Below the pieces are notes generated by a model. It made no database searches and had not been told where the DNA came from. It was given only the letters and a program-made list of their open reading frames with translations. The translations under genes were made by a program, and so were the position numbers. From the NCBI GenBank assembly GCA_964499015.1, contig CAZCJA010000003.1:1-61869 (forward strand): a stretch of DNA of 61,869 bases, written 5' to 3'. Below, piece after piece: positions 52,677 to 61,230 of this stretch (its first letter is position 1; each line of letters starts with the position of its first letter). The stretch is from CAZCJA01 sp964499015. Its GTDB lineage: Bacteria > Elusimicrobiota > Elusimicrobia > F11.

Positions 52677-53086
52677 AAACGCTAACCGACTATTTGTGGT
52701 TCACCACGCCCAAACGCAAAGACATCATTAACATCACCGATGACGTGGCCGAGCGTGTGGCCAAGTCCGGCGTTATGGAAGGCTTGTGCTTGGTTTCGGC
52801 GATGCACATCACGGCGTCCATTTGGGTGAACGACGAGGAAGAGGGGCTTAAGCAAGATTTGATGGAATGGCTGGAAAAGCTGGCACCGATCAGTCCCGCC
52901 TATAAGCACCACCGCACCGGCGAAGACAACGGCGACGCGCATTTGAAGCGCTCGCTCATCGGTTATCAATGCGTCCTGCCGATTACCAAAGGCAAGTTGG
53001 ATTTGGGCCCGTGGGAACAGGTTTTTTACGTCGAGTACGATGGGCAACGTAAGAAACGCGTGGTGATCAAGGTGATCGGTGAGTAA
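52673..53086 (+). CDS. yjbQ: YjbQ / UPF0047 family protein
   Basis: 137 aa. Small beta-barrel-like protein of the YjbQ family, with low thiamine-phosphate synthase activity in E. coli. Motifs: LVSAMHITASIWVNDEE, YKHHRTGEDNGDAHLKRSL, and LPITKGKLDLGPWEQVFYVEYDG; the three histidines of the putative metal site are present. It is ATGA-coupled to the nuclease gene. Confidence 0.94.
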   Translation: MKTLTDYLWFTTPKRKDIINITDDVAERVAKSGVMEGLCLVSAMHITASIWVNDEEEGLKQDLMEWLEKLAPISPAYKHHRTGEDNGDAHLKRSLIGYQCVLPITKGKLDLGPWEQVFYVEYDGQRKKRVVIKVIGE

Positions 53087-54518
53087 AAAAGTTCTCATCG
53101 CTGCCGGTGTTGTTTTGGTTTTGGCGGCCGCTTTGTTTTTCGCGCGCCGTGGCCAAGAGGCGCAACTCGCGACCACGCCAACCCCCGCCATGGAAGCCAG
53201 TCCGCTGCCGGAGTCGCCCGCGGTTGTTCCGCCAACGGTCGCGGCCAAGCCCAAGCCTGTGAAAAAAGCGCCGCTCCCGCCCGCGGCCATGCCACCGGCC
53301 GCTCCGCCGCCAGAAGTGGTTATTCATAAAGAGCTGATTCCCAAAGACATCGAAATCGTTCGCGTTTATTACGCAACCCAAATTGCCGGCCCCGGCGCGG
53401 AAATCGAATTCGATATCAATGGGTCCGGTTTCAATGCGGAGTTCGAGAAGATGATCACCGTGGAGTCGGGCAGCCCCAGCGTCGCGGTCAAGAATTTAAA
53501 GCTAATCACGTTGAATCAAATCCATGGCACGTTGGTCGTTGATCCGAAAACGGCCACGTCGGTGTCGTTTCCGCAGATTTTGATTAAGGGGAAAGTCGTG
53601 TTTCGCGCACCGGAACCGTTCGCGATCATTCGTCCCGGCGAAGTGTTGAACGTAATTCTGACCGAGATGGGAGATTCGGGCCGCACCGGGCGCATTCGCA
53701 TCTTCACCAATTTGACCCCGGACATGTTTCCGCTCCTTAGTATTGAGGCGAGCACCACCTCGATCCGCGTGGTCGACATCACTCCCGCTCTGCCGCACAT
53801 CGTTGATGCGACCATCGATACGGGCTGGCACGCGGGCGGCGGCGAATACGATCTAAAAGTGAAGCTTGGTCCCATAGCTGTATTCGAGCGAAAAGGCTTC
53901 GTGCGCATCGTCCGCCCAAATGTCGGCCAGACGGGTTTGGCACAGCAGGTGCGCGCCCTGGACGGTTTCCACCGTCCCGGCGACAACGCCAAATTCGTGA
54001 TCATGGGCAGCGGATTTTTGCAGGAGGATGTCGGGCGCATTACCGTGCGGATCCCCGGCATGACGGAGATTAAGCCGGCACTGACATACGTTGGTCCAGG
54101 ACGGATGGAAATGGCCATGCCTATTCCCGCCAACGCCAAAGTCGGTCCTTATTCGCTTGAACTCATGAGCGGTGAGACGTCCTTGCTCAACGTGTCCAAT
54201 TTATTCAGCGTGGTGAGCGTTAATTGGACGCGCGCCCTAGCGGTTGAGCCGGCGCTGGTTCCCGGCGGCAGCGGAACGCTCATCCTCTCCGGGCGCGCGT
54301 TGGAAAAAGCGTTCGTCGAAAAAATTAAAATAGAAACCGATGAGCCCAATTTGAGCGTGGGCGCGTTTAAATGGGTCAATCCCGAGCGCGCCGAGGCGCC
54401 GATCGAGGCGACAGCCGCCGTTGCGCCCGGCGATTATTTACTGAAGCTTTCCGCAAACGCCAGCGCCATTACGCCCGCCATGGGCAGTATCGTCCGCGTT
54501 GACTCAAAACGCCCCTAA
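53079..54518 (+). CDS. membrane-anchored protein with tandem Ig/TIG-like domains
   Basis: 479 aa, GTG start inside yjbQ. An N-terminal helix (VLIAAGVVLVLAAALFFA) is followed by a Pro/Ala-rich linker (about 30-80). The remainder is beta-rich repeats with IPT/TIG-like openings (GAEIEFDINGSGFNAEF, GDNAKFVIMGSGFLQEDV, GGSGTLILSGRALEKAF), about four domains. The structure suits a periplasmic scaffold or adhesive stalk. No catalytic motif is present. The next gene has its own upstream element 26 nt after the stop. Confidence 0.72.
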   Translation: MSKKVLIAAGVVLVLAAALFFARRGQEAQLATTPTPAMEASPLPESPAVVPPTVAAKPKPVKKAPLPPAAMPPAAPPPEVVIHKELIPKDIEIVRVYYATQIAGPGAEIEFDINGSGFNAEFEKMITVESGSPSVAVKNLKLITLNQIHGTLVVDPKTATSVSFPQILIKGKVVFRAPEPFAIIRPGEVLNVILTEMGDSGRTGRIRIFTNLTPDMFPLLSIEASTTSIRVVDITPALPHIVDATIDTGWHAGGGEYDLKVKLGPIAVFERKGFVRIVRPNVGQTGLAQQVRALDGFHRPGDNAKFVIMGSGFLQEDVGRITVRIPGMTEIKPALTYVGPGRMEMAMPIPANAKVGPYSLELMSGETSLLNVSNLFSVVSVNWTRALAVEPALVPGGSGTLILSGRALEKAFVEKIKIETDEPNLSVGAFKWVNPERAEAPIEATAAVAPGDYLLKLSANASAITPAMGSIVRVDSKRP

Positions 54519-54544
54519 TTTTAAGCTTGTTTTTGGCTCCTACC

Positions 54545-54584
54545 TGTAACAACTAATTTACACACACTTAATCGAAAATTAAGG
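54545..54584 (+). promoter_or_regulatory. 40-bp conserved upstream element, copy 2
   Basis: Same element as 16643-16682 (28 of 40 identical, no gaps). The inverted repeat is CTTAA-N7-TTAAG. The gene's ATG lies 33 nt downstream with a TAATAA 11 nt past the element. Both copies precede a giant ChaN-like protein. Confidence 0.65.
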
Positions 54585-54617
54585 CGCATCTGGTGTAATA
54601 ATCCTTGCAAACACACC

Positions 54618-57600
54618 ATGACGACAACGCGCCCTCTTTCATCGGTTTTTCTTTCGTTCGTTTTCTTGATGACCGCGGTATTTCCGCCGTCATTGGTCGC
54701 CACCGTATGGGACGACCGCCGCGCCGCTCAGCCGCAGCACACGCACTCCCACCAAACCTCCGTCGTTATTATCCAAGACATTCACCAAAACATCGAAGCT
54801 CAGCAGTTCATCAGCCGTTTGATCCGGGATGAGCTGCGTTCCGGGGCCGACGTGATCGCTGTTGAAGGCGCGGCCGGGCCGATTGACGCGTCGCGGTTCC
54901 GCTCATTTGCCGATCAAGCCGCCGTCGTTTCGGCGTTTGATTTCTTGTTGAACGAAGCGGTTGTCGCCGGTTCCATTCACGCAGCGTTCACGACGCGGAA
55001 TGCGGCGGCACTTGTTGGCGTGGACGACATGGCGCTTCATCAGGACAACGCCGATGCGTATCGCCGCGGCACAGCCGCCGCCGATAAACAAAAAAATTTA
55101 CTTCGCCTAAAACAAAACGAACTGTCGGCACAGAAACGGTCTTTCAATCCGGCTCTGGCGTCCTTTGACGCGCGTGTTGCCGCATATCGCTCCGGGGCTG
55201 AGACGTTTCCCGTTTACGTGGCCGCCGTCGCTCGGCACGCCAAGCAGGCGCCCGCCATGATTGTCGATTTTTTGGCTGCCGCCGAACTGGAAAAAACAAT
55301 CGATTTCGCGTCCATTGAAAACACCCGCCAAGAACTCCTCGCCAAATTTTCGCCAAATGAATTGCTCCGCTTGGCCGATGGCCTGCCCAAAGATGGGCTT
55401 GCGCAAGCGGTCTTCTCGCGCCGCCTGCTAAACGCCGCCCACCATCGCGGCCTTGAGCCAAAACGTGTTGCACATTTCGCGCCGTACGTCCGTTATTTGG
55501 AATTGAGCCGGGACATCAACGCCGAAACGCTGCTGGAAAGCGCGCAGGCGCTCGAACGTCAGGCCTATGCGACGCTGTGCCGCAACGTGAACGAAAAAAA
55601 TCTGGTGGCCCAATCGCGCCGGCTTTATTTAACGGGCAAGCTTCTTGATTTTTCTCTGACCAAGTCTGAGTGGCGCGAGTATCAAGCCGGCGGCGCCAAT
55701 GCGGCGCTTGGCGCGTTCGAGGATTTCTACCGTATCGCCGAAAAACGTGATGGGGCCATGGCCGATCGCTTGTTGTCGGTTATGCGGGAAAAGCGCGCTG
55801 ATAAAGGCGTGCTCGTGGCCGGTGGTTTTCACGCGCGCGAAATCGAACAAAAGCTCGTCTCCGCCGGCGTGCGCGTTAAACGCGTTTCTCCGGCCATTAC
55901 CACTCTTTCCTCCGATAAACGTTCGGCGCTGCGCGTGTTTGTTCAGGCCAAAACGCCGTTGGAGAAACTTTTTGCCGGAGACACGTTGTTCCTGGCGCCC
56001 AAGGTGTGGACCGGTCCGCAGCGTCTTCTGGCCGGCGCGTTGACCGTGGCGCGTCATTTATGGCTTCGTTTCGGTTCGGTGTCGCCGGAAAAAATGCGCG
56101 ATTTGGTGGCCGACTTGTCTGGGCAATCGATACGACAGGCGTCGTTCACAGTTGCCGGCAACGGTAACGCCGACATTCGCATCGACCAAGCCACCGTCGC
56201 GAGCGTTCACATCGGAGAAGGCCAGCAATTTACCGCTTTGTCTCTGGCGGGCACGCCGAAGATCGACCGTTGGGCCGCGATACGGGAACTTCCCCAGGCC
56301 ATGAAGCTTTTCTTCGGCCGCAAAGCCCTCGTTTCGTTTATCTCCCAACATTTGAATAGCACCCACGAGCAGCTGACGACGCGCATTCAGGGAGCAATCG
56401 CCCTGCAGCGCGCACTGTGGGTGACCTCGGGAGTTGGTGCAATCGCTGCGCTTGCAACGAATCGCTGGGCCGTATTGGCCGTGCCGGCCGGCGTGGCCGT
56501 GATAGCGGCCTTGGCACATTATCTGCACAATGAGCTTTATCCGCGCGCTCAGCTTTCGACGGAGGAAGATCCCGATCCGTTGGATATGCTGTTGAGAACG
56601 ATGCAGAGCTTGCACGGCAACGCGCGCGTGATGCGCTTGGCTGGGCCTAAGATTCAACAATTTCTTGCCGATCATCCGACCAGCCTTGAGGCCTTACGCG
56701 AGGTCCTGGATATCATCCAGTCGACACAGCATGCTGATGAAGCAATGACGGCGATGGAATTGGGTACTCATCTGAGCCAATTTGCCGTGGCCATCAACTA
56801 TGGCGCGCGCTACATTAATTTACCGAAGCACGAACGACAGCTTATGCTCACCGAGGCGAAAACCGACCCTGATTTTCCAGGGTTCTCAGCGGGTCTGCTG
56901 GAAACGCTCGACAGAACCATGAGCTTTCAGATGGGTTTGAAATACTTAATCGAGTACTTCACAGATGAGAATCGCGTTGGGCCTGAGAGCGCCGCTCGCG
57001 CGCATCGCTTGTTCATGAAGTTGAATCGCGATCAGGTGAAGAAAATTCTTGGCGGCCTCGATATTAAATTCGGCATGGAATTGGTCAATGTCGATGTCTT
57101 GTTCAGCTATGAATTGGTCCTGTATCAGCGCAAGAATGGCGGTGGCCCCCTCGTCCGCACACGCCCCGGTCAAGTAAAAATACTTTTGAACACCACGATC
57201 GATACGCTCGGTGATTACGACCCGGCCACCGAACCGCTGACCGAGATAACGTGTCCGATTTGCGGTCATAAACATAATCGGAAAGAGGACGACCGGGTCG
57301 GTGACATTATCGTCAACGGAATAAATATGACCATCGCCCAGTGCCCGAAAGACGGCATGATGTGGCTTACGCCTCTGCCGGGTGAAACGTATTTCGAGAA
57401 TCTATACGGGGAAAACTATTTCCCCAGCCATTCCGAAGCTGATACGTCTCAGTTCGGTATCCGCGCATTCTCGCCGGAAGAAGACGCGCGCCGCAACCGC
57501 TTGTCGCACCTGCAGTTGCGTGAGTGGGAGCGGATCGGCGGCATTCGGTATCCGGGGAGCTTGCTTGAGATCGGCCCGGGCGGAGGTTATTTGTTGGAAG

Positions 57601-58613
57601 CGGCCATCAGCGAGGGCTGGAGCGCCGTCGGTGTCGACTACTCGCCCTATGTCGCGGAACGTTTATCGCAGGAAAAACATTTACCGGTGCTTCAGGGAAC
57701 GCTGGAAAGTTATGCGGCCAACCCGGCGACGGAAGGCCATTCGGTGGACATTGTCGCCATGTACGACTTGATCGAGCACGTGCGCGACATGGACGCCTTT
57801 ATGCAAAGCCTTCGCTATATTTTGAAAGAACAGGGCATGGTGGTCATTCGCACACCCAACCATGTTGGGCGCCGTCCGCGCTTGCATTTGATCGACCATT
57901 TGTCGCATTTCACCTATGAAACGCTCACCTTGTTCTTGGAAGAATACGGTTTTGAGGTCATCGACGCGAAGCCCAGCGGTATTTTTGCCGAGCCCAACGG
58001 TCGCACGCTGGAAAATATTACCGTGTTCGCGCGGTTGAAGACCGGCATGAAGCCCGGAGGCATCCCGGCCGCCGATCTTGGCGTCTCAAATATCGATGGA
58101 ACGGAGCCGCTTACGGTCGCTCCGGCCAATGTCACGGTCGCTCATGTTGGCGAAACCACCGGCAAAAACGAAGATTTCACGATTCGGGAAGGGCTCGATC
58201 GCGTGATCCGCGCCATTGCCGGCGCCGATCCGGTCACCGTTAACGACCTCGTCGTGGCTGTTGATCCGCAGTTTAACGGAAAAGAAAAATTAATAGCTCT
58301 TATCAACGAACTGCGCGTTCCGCCGTATATAAACGTGGCCATCGTCGAGTCCAAAGCGGAGGATTACGATACGCTTTTGCAGCACGCTTTAGACAAGGAC
58401 AAGAAGTTGGTTGCGGTCCAAGGCCTTCTGACAGGGGCCCGCAAAGTCGATTTCGCGACCATGTCGCAGCAAGTTCTTTTAAGCGCAAGCGACCGTTTAA
58501 TCGCCCGATGGGTTAAAATGATCATCGACCTTGGAGGCGGCATGAAGGTATTACGGCATAACGAAATCGAGGACGTTCTCAAGGCGAAAGGACTGGCCGG
58601 ACGGTCAGCGTAA
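54618..58613 (+). CDS. giant protein: ChaN/TraB-like domain fused to a SAM-dependent methyltransferase
   Basis: 1331 aa. Signal peptide or anchor at about 10-35. The ChaN/TraB-like domain spans about 45-460 (VIIQDIHQNIEAQQ at about 50, VIAVEGAAG, AGGFHAREIE at about 401), homologous to that of the 1978-aa protein. A membrane pair lies at about 597-635. A helical region (650-870) is followed by a zinc-ribbon (CPICGHKHN at about 879 and a later CPKDGM). The class I methyltransferase has motif I LLEIGPGGGYLLEA (about 982), then YDLIEHVRDMD. A C-terminal 155-aa domain of unknown type follows. This zinc-ribbon plus methyltransferase layout is common in sugar/lipid methyltransferases. Confidence 0.82.
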   Translation: MTTTRPLSSVFLSFVFLMTAVFPPSLVATVWDDRRAAQPQHTHSHQTSVVIIQDIHQNIEAQQFISRLIRDELRSGADVIAVEGAAGPIDASRFRSFADQAAVVSAFDFLLNEAVVAGSIHAAFTTRNAAALVGVDDMALHQDNADAYRRGTAAADKQKNLLRLKQNELSAQKRSFNPALASFDARVAAYRSGAETFPVYVAAVARHAKQAPAMIVDFLAAAELEKTIDFASIENTRQELLAKFSPNELLRLADGLPKDGLAQAVFSRRLLNAAHHRGLEPKRVAHFAPYVRYLELSRDINAETLLESAQALERQAYATLCRNVNEKNLVAQSRRLYLTGKLLDFSLTKSEWREYQAGGANAALGAFEDFYRIAEKRDGAMADRLLSVMREKRADKGVLVAGGFHAREIEQKLVSAGVRVKRVSPAITTLSSDKRSALRVFVQAKTPLEKLFAGDTLFLAPKVWTGPQRLLAGALTVARHLWLRFGSVSPEKMRDLVADLSGQSIRQASFTVAGNGNADIRIDQATVASVHIGEGQQFTALSLAGTPKIDRWAAIRELPQAMKLFFGRKALVSFISQHLNSTHEQLTTRIQGAIALQRALWVTSGVGAIAALATNRWAVLAVPAGVAVIAALAHYLHNELYPRAQLSTEEDPDPLDMLLRTMQSLHGNARVMRLAGPKIQQFLADHPTSLEALREVLDIIQSTQHADEAMTAMELGTHLSQFAVAINYGARYINLPKHERQLMLTEAKTDPDFPGFSAGLLETLDRTMSFQMGLKYLIEYFTDENRVGPESAARAHRLFMKLNRDQVKKILGGLDIKFGMELVNVDVLFSYELVLYQRKNGGGPLVRTRPGQVKILLNTTIDTLGDYDPATEPLTEITCPICGHKHNRKEDDRVGDIIVNGINMTIAQCPKDGMMWLTPLPGETYFENLYGENYFPSHSEADTSQFGIRAFSPEEDARRNRLSHLQLREWERIGGIRYPGSLLEIGPGGGYLLEAAISEGWSAVGVDYSPYVAERLSQEKHLPVLQGTLESYAANPATEGHSVDIVAMYDLIEHVRDMDAFMQSLRYILKEQGMVVIRTPNHVGRRPRLHLIDHLSHFTYETLTLFLEEYGFEVIDAKPSGIFAEPNGRTLENITVFARLKTGMKPGGIPAADLGVSNIDGTEPLTVAPANVTVAHVGETTGKNEDFTIREGLDRVIRAIAGADPVTVNDLVVAVDPQFNGKEKLIALINELRVPPYINVAIVESKAEDYDTLLQHALDKDKKLVAVQGLLTGARKVDFATMSQQVLLSASDRLIARWVKMIIDLGGGMKVLRHNEIEDVLKAKGLAGRSA

Positions 58614-58620
58614 CCTATAT

Positions 58621-60525
58621 ATGAAACAACCTCTCCCGCCAGGCGGTTTCCCGCCGGCCCGCGGTATGTTTTCCTCGGACCAGGATTTCCTGGAAAAAGC
58701 AGACGGCCTCAGCAAGAAAGCGGCCGACGCCGCCCTCGCCCAGCTGCGCAAAGACCTCCGCGCAGCGCAGAAAAACAACAAACAATCCGAAATGGGCCAC
58801 TTGGTTCTGCGCATGGCCATGGTCACCCGCGGCCAGCGTGAATACACCACCACCCTCAAATACCTCGATGAAGCCCGCACAATTTTTAGCGCCGCCAGCG
58901 ACGAGCCGGGCCTGGCGCTCGTCTATTATGAACTGGCGCTCTGCAATCGCGAGATGCAGCGCAACGCGCTGGCGCTCGAATACGCCCACAAGGCGACCCA
59001 GATTTTTAAAAACAAAGACATGAAAGAAGAGCTCGCCTGGCTGCTGAACGAAACGTCCATCATCTATTTGAATTTGGCGCGCCGGCAGGAAAGCCTCGCC
59101 AACGCTCAAAAAGCGCGCGTGTTGTTTTCGGAATTGAATTCGCAGGACGGCCTTCTGTGGAATTCCTGCCACTTGGGCAGCCTGCATGGGGAAATGGGCC
59201 GCTATGAAGAGGCGCGGACCTTTTTTGAAGAAGGGCTAAAAATCGCGCGGGAGAATGAGAACGACCAGGGCATCGCCTGGAGTTTGTTATGGCTCGGCCG
59301 GATTAATCGCGAGTTGGGCGTGTTTTCGACCGCGGACGGCTATTTGGCTGAAGCGCGCAAGCTTTTTACCGAACTGGGCCTTAAAGACCGCATCGGCATG
59401 TGCCTTTTGCATGAGGCCGCCATTGACCGCATCAAGGGTGCGTGCAGCGAGGCGCTGAACTCCAATCGCCAGGCCATTCGTTATTTTTCGCCGACGCGCC
59501 ATCATGACGGCGTCGCCTGGGCGCTTCTGCAGACGGGCCAGGTTTATCGCGATCAGGGGCAGTTCATGAAGTCATGGCAGACGTTTCGCGAGGCGCTTAA
59601 TTTGCACATGGACGTGGCCAACCGCAAAGGCATGGCCTGGGTTGAAAACGAGCTGGGGCGCACGTATCTCGAACTCAACGATCTGAACCATGCGCGCGAG
59701 AGCTTTCTCAAAGCGGCGGGCGTTGCCGAGCAATTGGACATCGTGCCGCTGAAGGCGGAACTGGGCCGCAACATGCAGGCTCTATTAATCGAAGAGGGGC
59801 GGCTGGGCGAAGCGGAAAAAATCGGCCGCGAAAGCGAACACAACGAGAGGAAGATTTTGCTCGCCGACCTGCGCATTGAAATTTTAATGGAACGCGCGCG
59901 TTTTGCGCTTCTGACTGGGGACAATGACACCGCCGACGCGCGGCTGTCGGACGCGGAGGTATTGGCCAACGCCAACGGTATCGGACGTCTTTTGCCCTCG
60001 ATAGAGGTGTTTCGCGCGGAAGTGCTGGCGCGTAAAAACCATCCTGAAACCGCACTCGAAATGTTTGAGAAGGCCGCTCAATTAGCAGAAAAAATGAAAC
60101 AGCCCCACGTGGCCACGCAGGCGCTGCTGGGCGTGGTGGAGTTGCGTTGCGCGAATGGAACGCTCCGTGGGTTAAACGAGATGCTGGAAGAGGTTGCAAA
60201 GTCCATTCGTGTGTACGGCTGGCGCCGGCTCAAAGCGAAATACATGGCCGTAAAAGCTCTTTACGACTATAAATCCGAGGGGAAGATCGATCACCGCGTC
60301 TTCGATCAGATCAAATATATTCTGGAAACGGCCGCGCTGGCGACCTCAAATTTGGAAATGCTCCGTTCGCATGCGGCGTTTTATAAGAAAGCGGGCTTCG
60401 CGCGGGAATGCCAGGAAACGGAAAACGAAATTAAGAATTTGCTGAAGAATGGGCCGAAGGATTTGCACAAGGTGAAGCCGCGCCCCGAATCGCTCGAGGC
60501 GTTCCCCGTGTCGTTGATTATCTAA
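58621..60525 (+). CDS. cytoplasmic TPR-repeat protein
   Basis: 634 aa, no signal peptide. About twelve TPR units of 38-40 residues with the W-G-A-Y pattern (DGLLWNSCHLGSLHGEMGRYEEA, GVAWALLQTGQVYRDQGQFMKSW), like the LGN/Rapsyn or TPR_12 type. A protein-interaction scaffold; no effector domain seen. It starts 7 nt after the giant methyltransferase fusion with no SD (CTATATATG), and its stop overlaps the convergent marC by 8 nt. Confidence 0.85.
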   Translation: MKQPLPPGGFPPARGMFSSDQDFLEKADGLSKKAADAALAQLRKDLRAAQKNNKQSEMGHLVLRMAMVTRGQREYTTTLKYLDEARTIFSAASDEPGLALVYYELALCNREMQRNALALEYAHKATQIFKNKDMKEELAWLLNETSIIYLNLARRQESLANAQKARVLFSELNSQDGLLWNSCHLGSLHGEMGRYEEARTFFEEGLKIARENENDQGIAWSLLWLGRINRELGVFSTADGYLAEARKLFTELGLKDRIGMCLLHEAAIDRIKGACSEALNSNRQAIRYFSPTRHHDGVAWALLQTGQVYRDQGQFMKSWQTFREALNLHMDVANRKGMAWVENELGRTYLELNDLNHARESFLKAAGVAEQLDIVPLKAELGRNMQALLIEEGRLGEAEKIGRESEHNERKILLADLRIEILMERARFALLTGDNDTADARLSDAEVLANANGIGRLLPSIEVFRAEVLARKNHPETALEMFEKAAQLAEKMKQPHVATQALLGVVELRCANGTLRGLNEMLEEVAKSIRVYGWRRLKAKYMAVKALYDYKSEGKIDHRVFDQIKYILETAALATSNLEMLRSHAAFYKKAGFARECQETENEIKNLLKNGPKDLHKVKPRPESLEAFPVSLII

Positions 60526-61111
60526 TCGGAATTAAAAGCTGCAGGCCGCTGCGGATCATCATCACGGCGATCGCGGCCAGGAAAATCGCGACCACTTTCG
60601 CCACAACCCGCGGCGTCACGTCCCCGATGCGTTTGACGATCTCATCCGAATAAACCAGCAGAACAAGAACGATCCCCAGGTTTGCGATCAGCGCGGACAT
60701 CACGCTGACGATGCCGTGGCTATCGTGCAGGATGAGCAGGGTGGTGATCATCGCCGGGCCGGCGATAAGCGGGATACCCAGCGGAACAACGCCAACCAAT
60801 TCATCCGGCGCCTCTCCCTTGGTGCTTTTGGATGATGTGCCGAAAATTTCACGGATGGAGAAGATAAGGAGAAGAAGGCCGCCGCCGATACGGAAATCCG
60901 CCGGTGTGATGCCGAGCAGGCGGAACACCATATGCCCGGCCGCGCCAAAAGTCAGGCCGACCACAAAGGCGGTGGCCACGGCCTGAAAAGCGAGTTTCTT
61001 CTTTTCCGGCGGGGTGAATCCGTCGGTAAGGCCCAGGTAAAGAGGCAGGGTGCCGATGGGATCAATGGCGACAAAAAGCGGTATGAAGGCCAAAAGGAAC
61101 GTTTCCAGCAT
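60518..61111 (-). CDS. MarC-family integral membrane protein
   Basis: 197 aa with six membrane helices. The family start LLAFIPLFVAIDPIGTLPLYLGLT, the segment LGITPADFRIGGGLLLL and PLGIPLIAGPAMITTLL are typical. Despite the name (from mar locus), no antibiotic-resistance role has been shown and the function is unknown. The start lies about 40 nt from the tRNA gene on the other strand. Confidence 0.93.
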   Translation of the reverse strand: MLETFLLAFIPLFVAIDPIGTLPLYLGLTDGFTPPEKKKLAFQAVATAFVVGLTFGAAGHMVFRLLGITPADFRIGGGLLLLIFSIREIFGTSSKSTKGEAPDELVGVVPLGIPLIAGPAMITTLLILHDSHGIVSVMSALIANLGIVLVLLVYSDEIVKRIGDVTPRVVAKVVAIFLAAIAVMMIRSGLQLLIPIR

Positions 61112-61149
61112 GGGGGGGATAATATAAAATCCGGTCTCCCAAAAATTTC

Positions 61150-61222
61150 GGCGCGGTAGCTCAGTTGGCAGAGCATGGGACTCATAAGCCCAGGGTCGGC
61201 GGTTCGATTCCGTCCCGCGCTA
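61150..61222 (+). tRNA. tRNA with CAU anticodon (elongator Met, or Ile2)
   Basis: Cloverleaf: acceptor GGCGCGG/CCGCGCT (first pair G-U), D-arm GCTC-AGTTGGCA-GAGC, anticodon loop CTCATAA with CAT, T-arm GGCGG-TTCGATT-CCGTC. No CCA is encoded. The last anticodon-stem pair is A-G, a mismatch. The G-U or G-C start pair rules out the initiator type. With tilS in the window, tRNA-Ile2 is also possible and the sequence does not decide. Confidence 0.9.
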
Positions 61223-61230
61223 TTCTTTTT

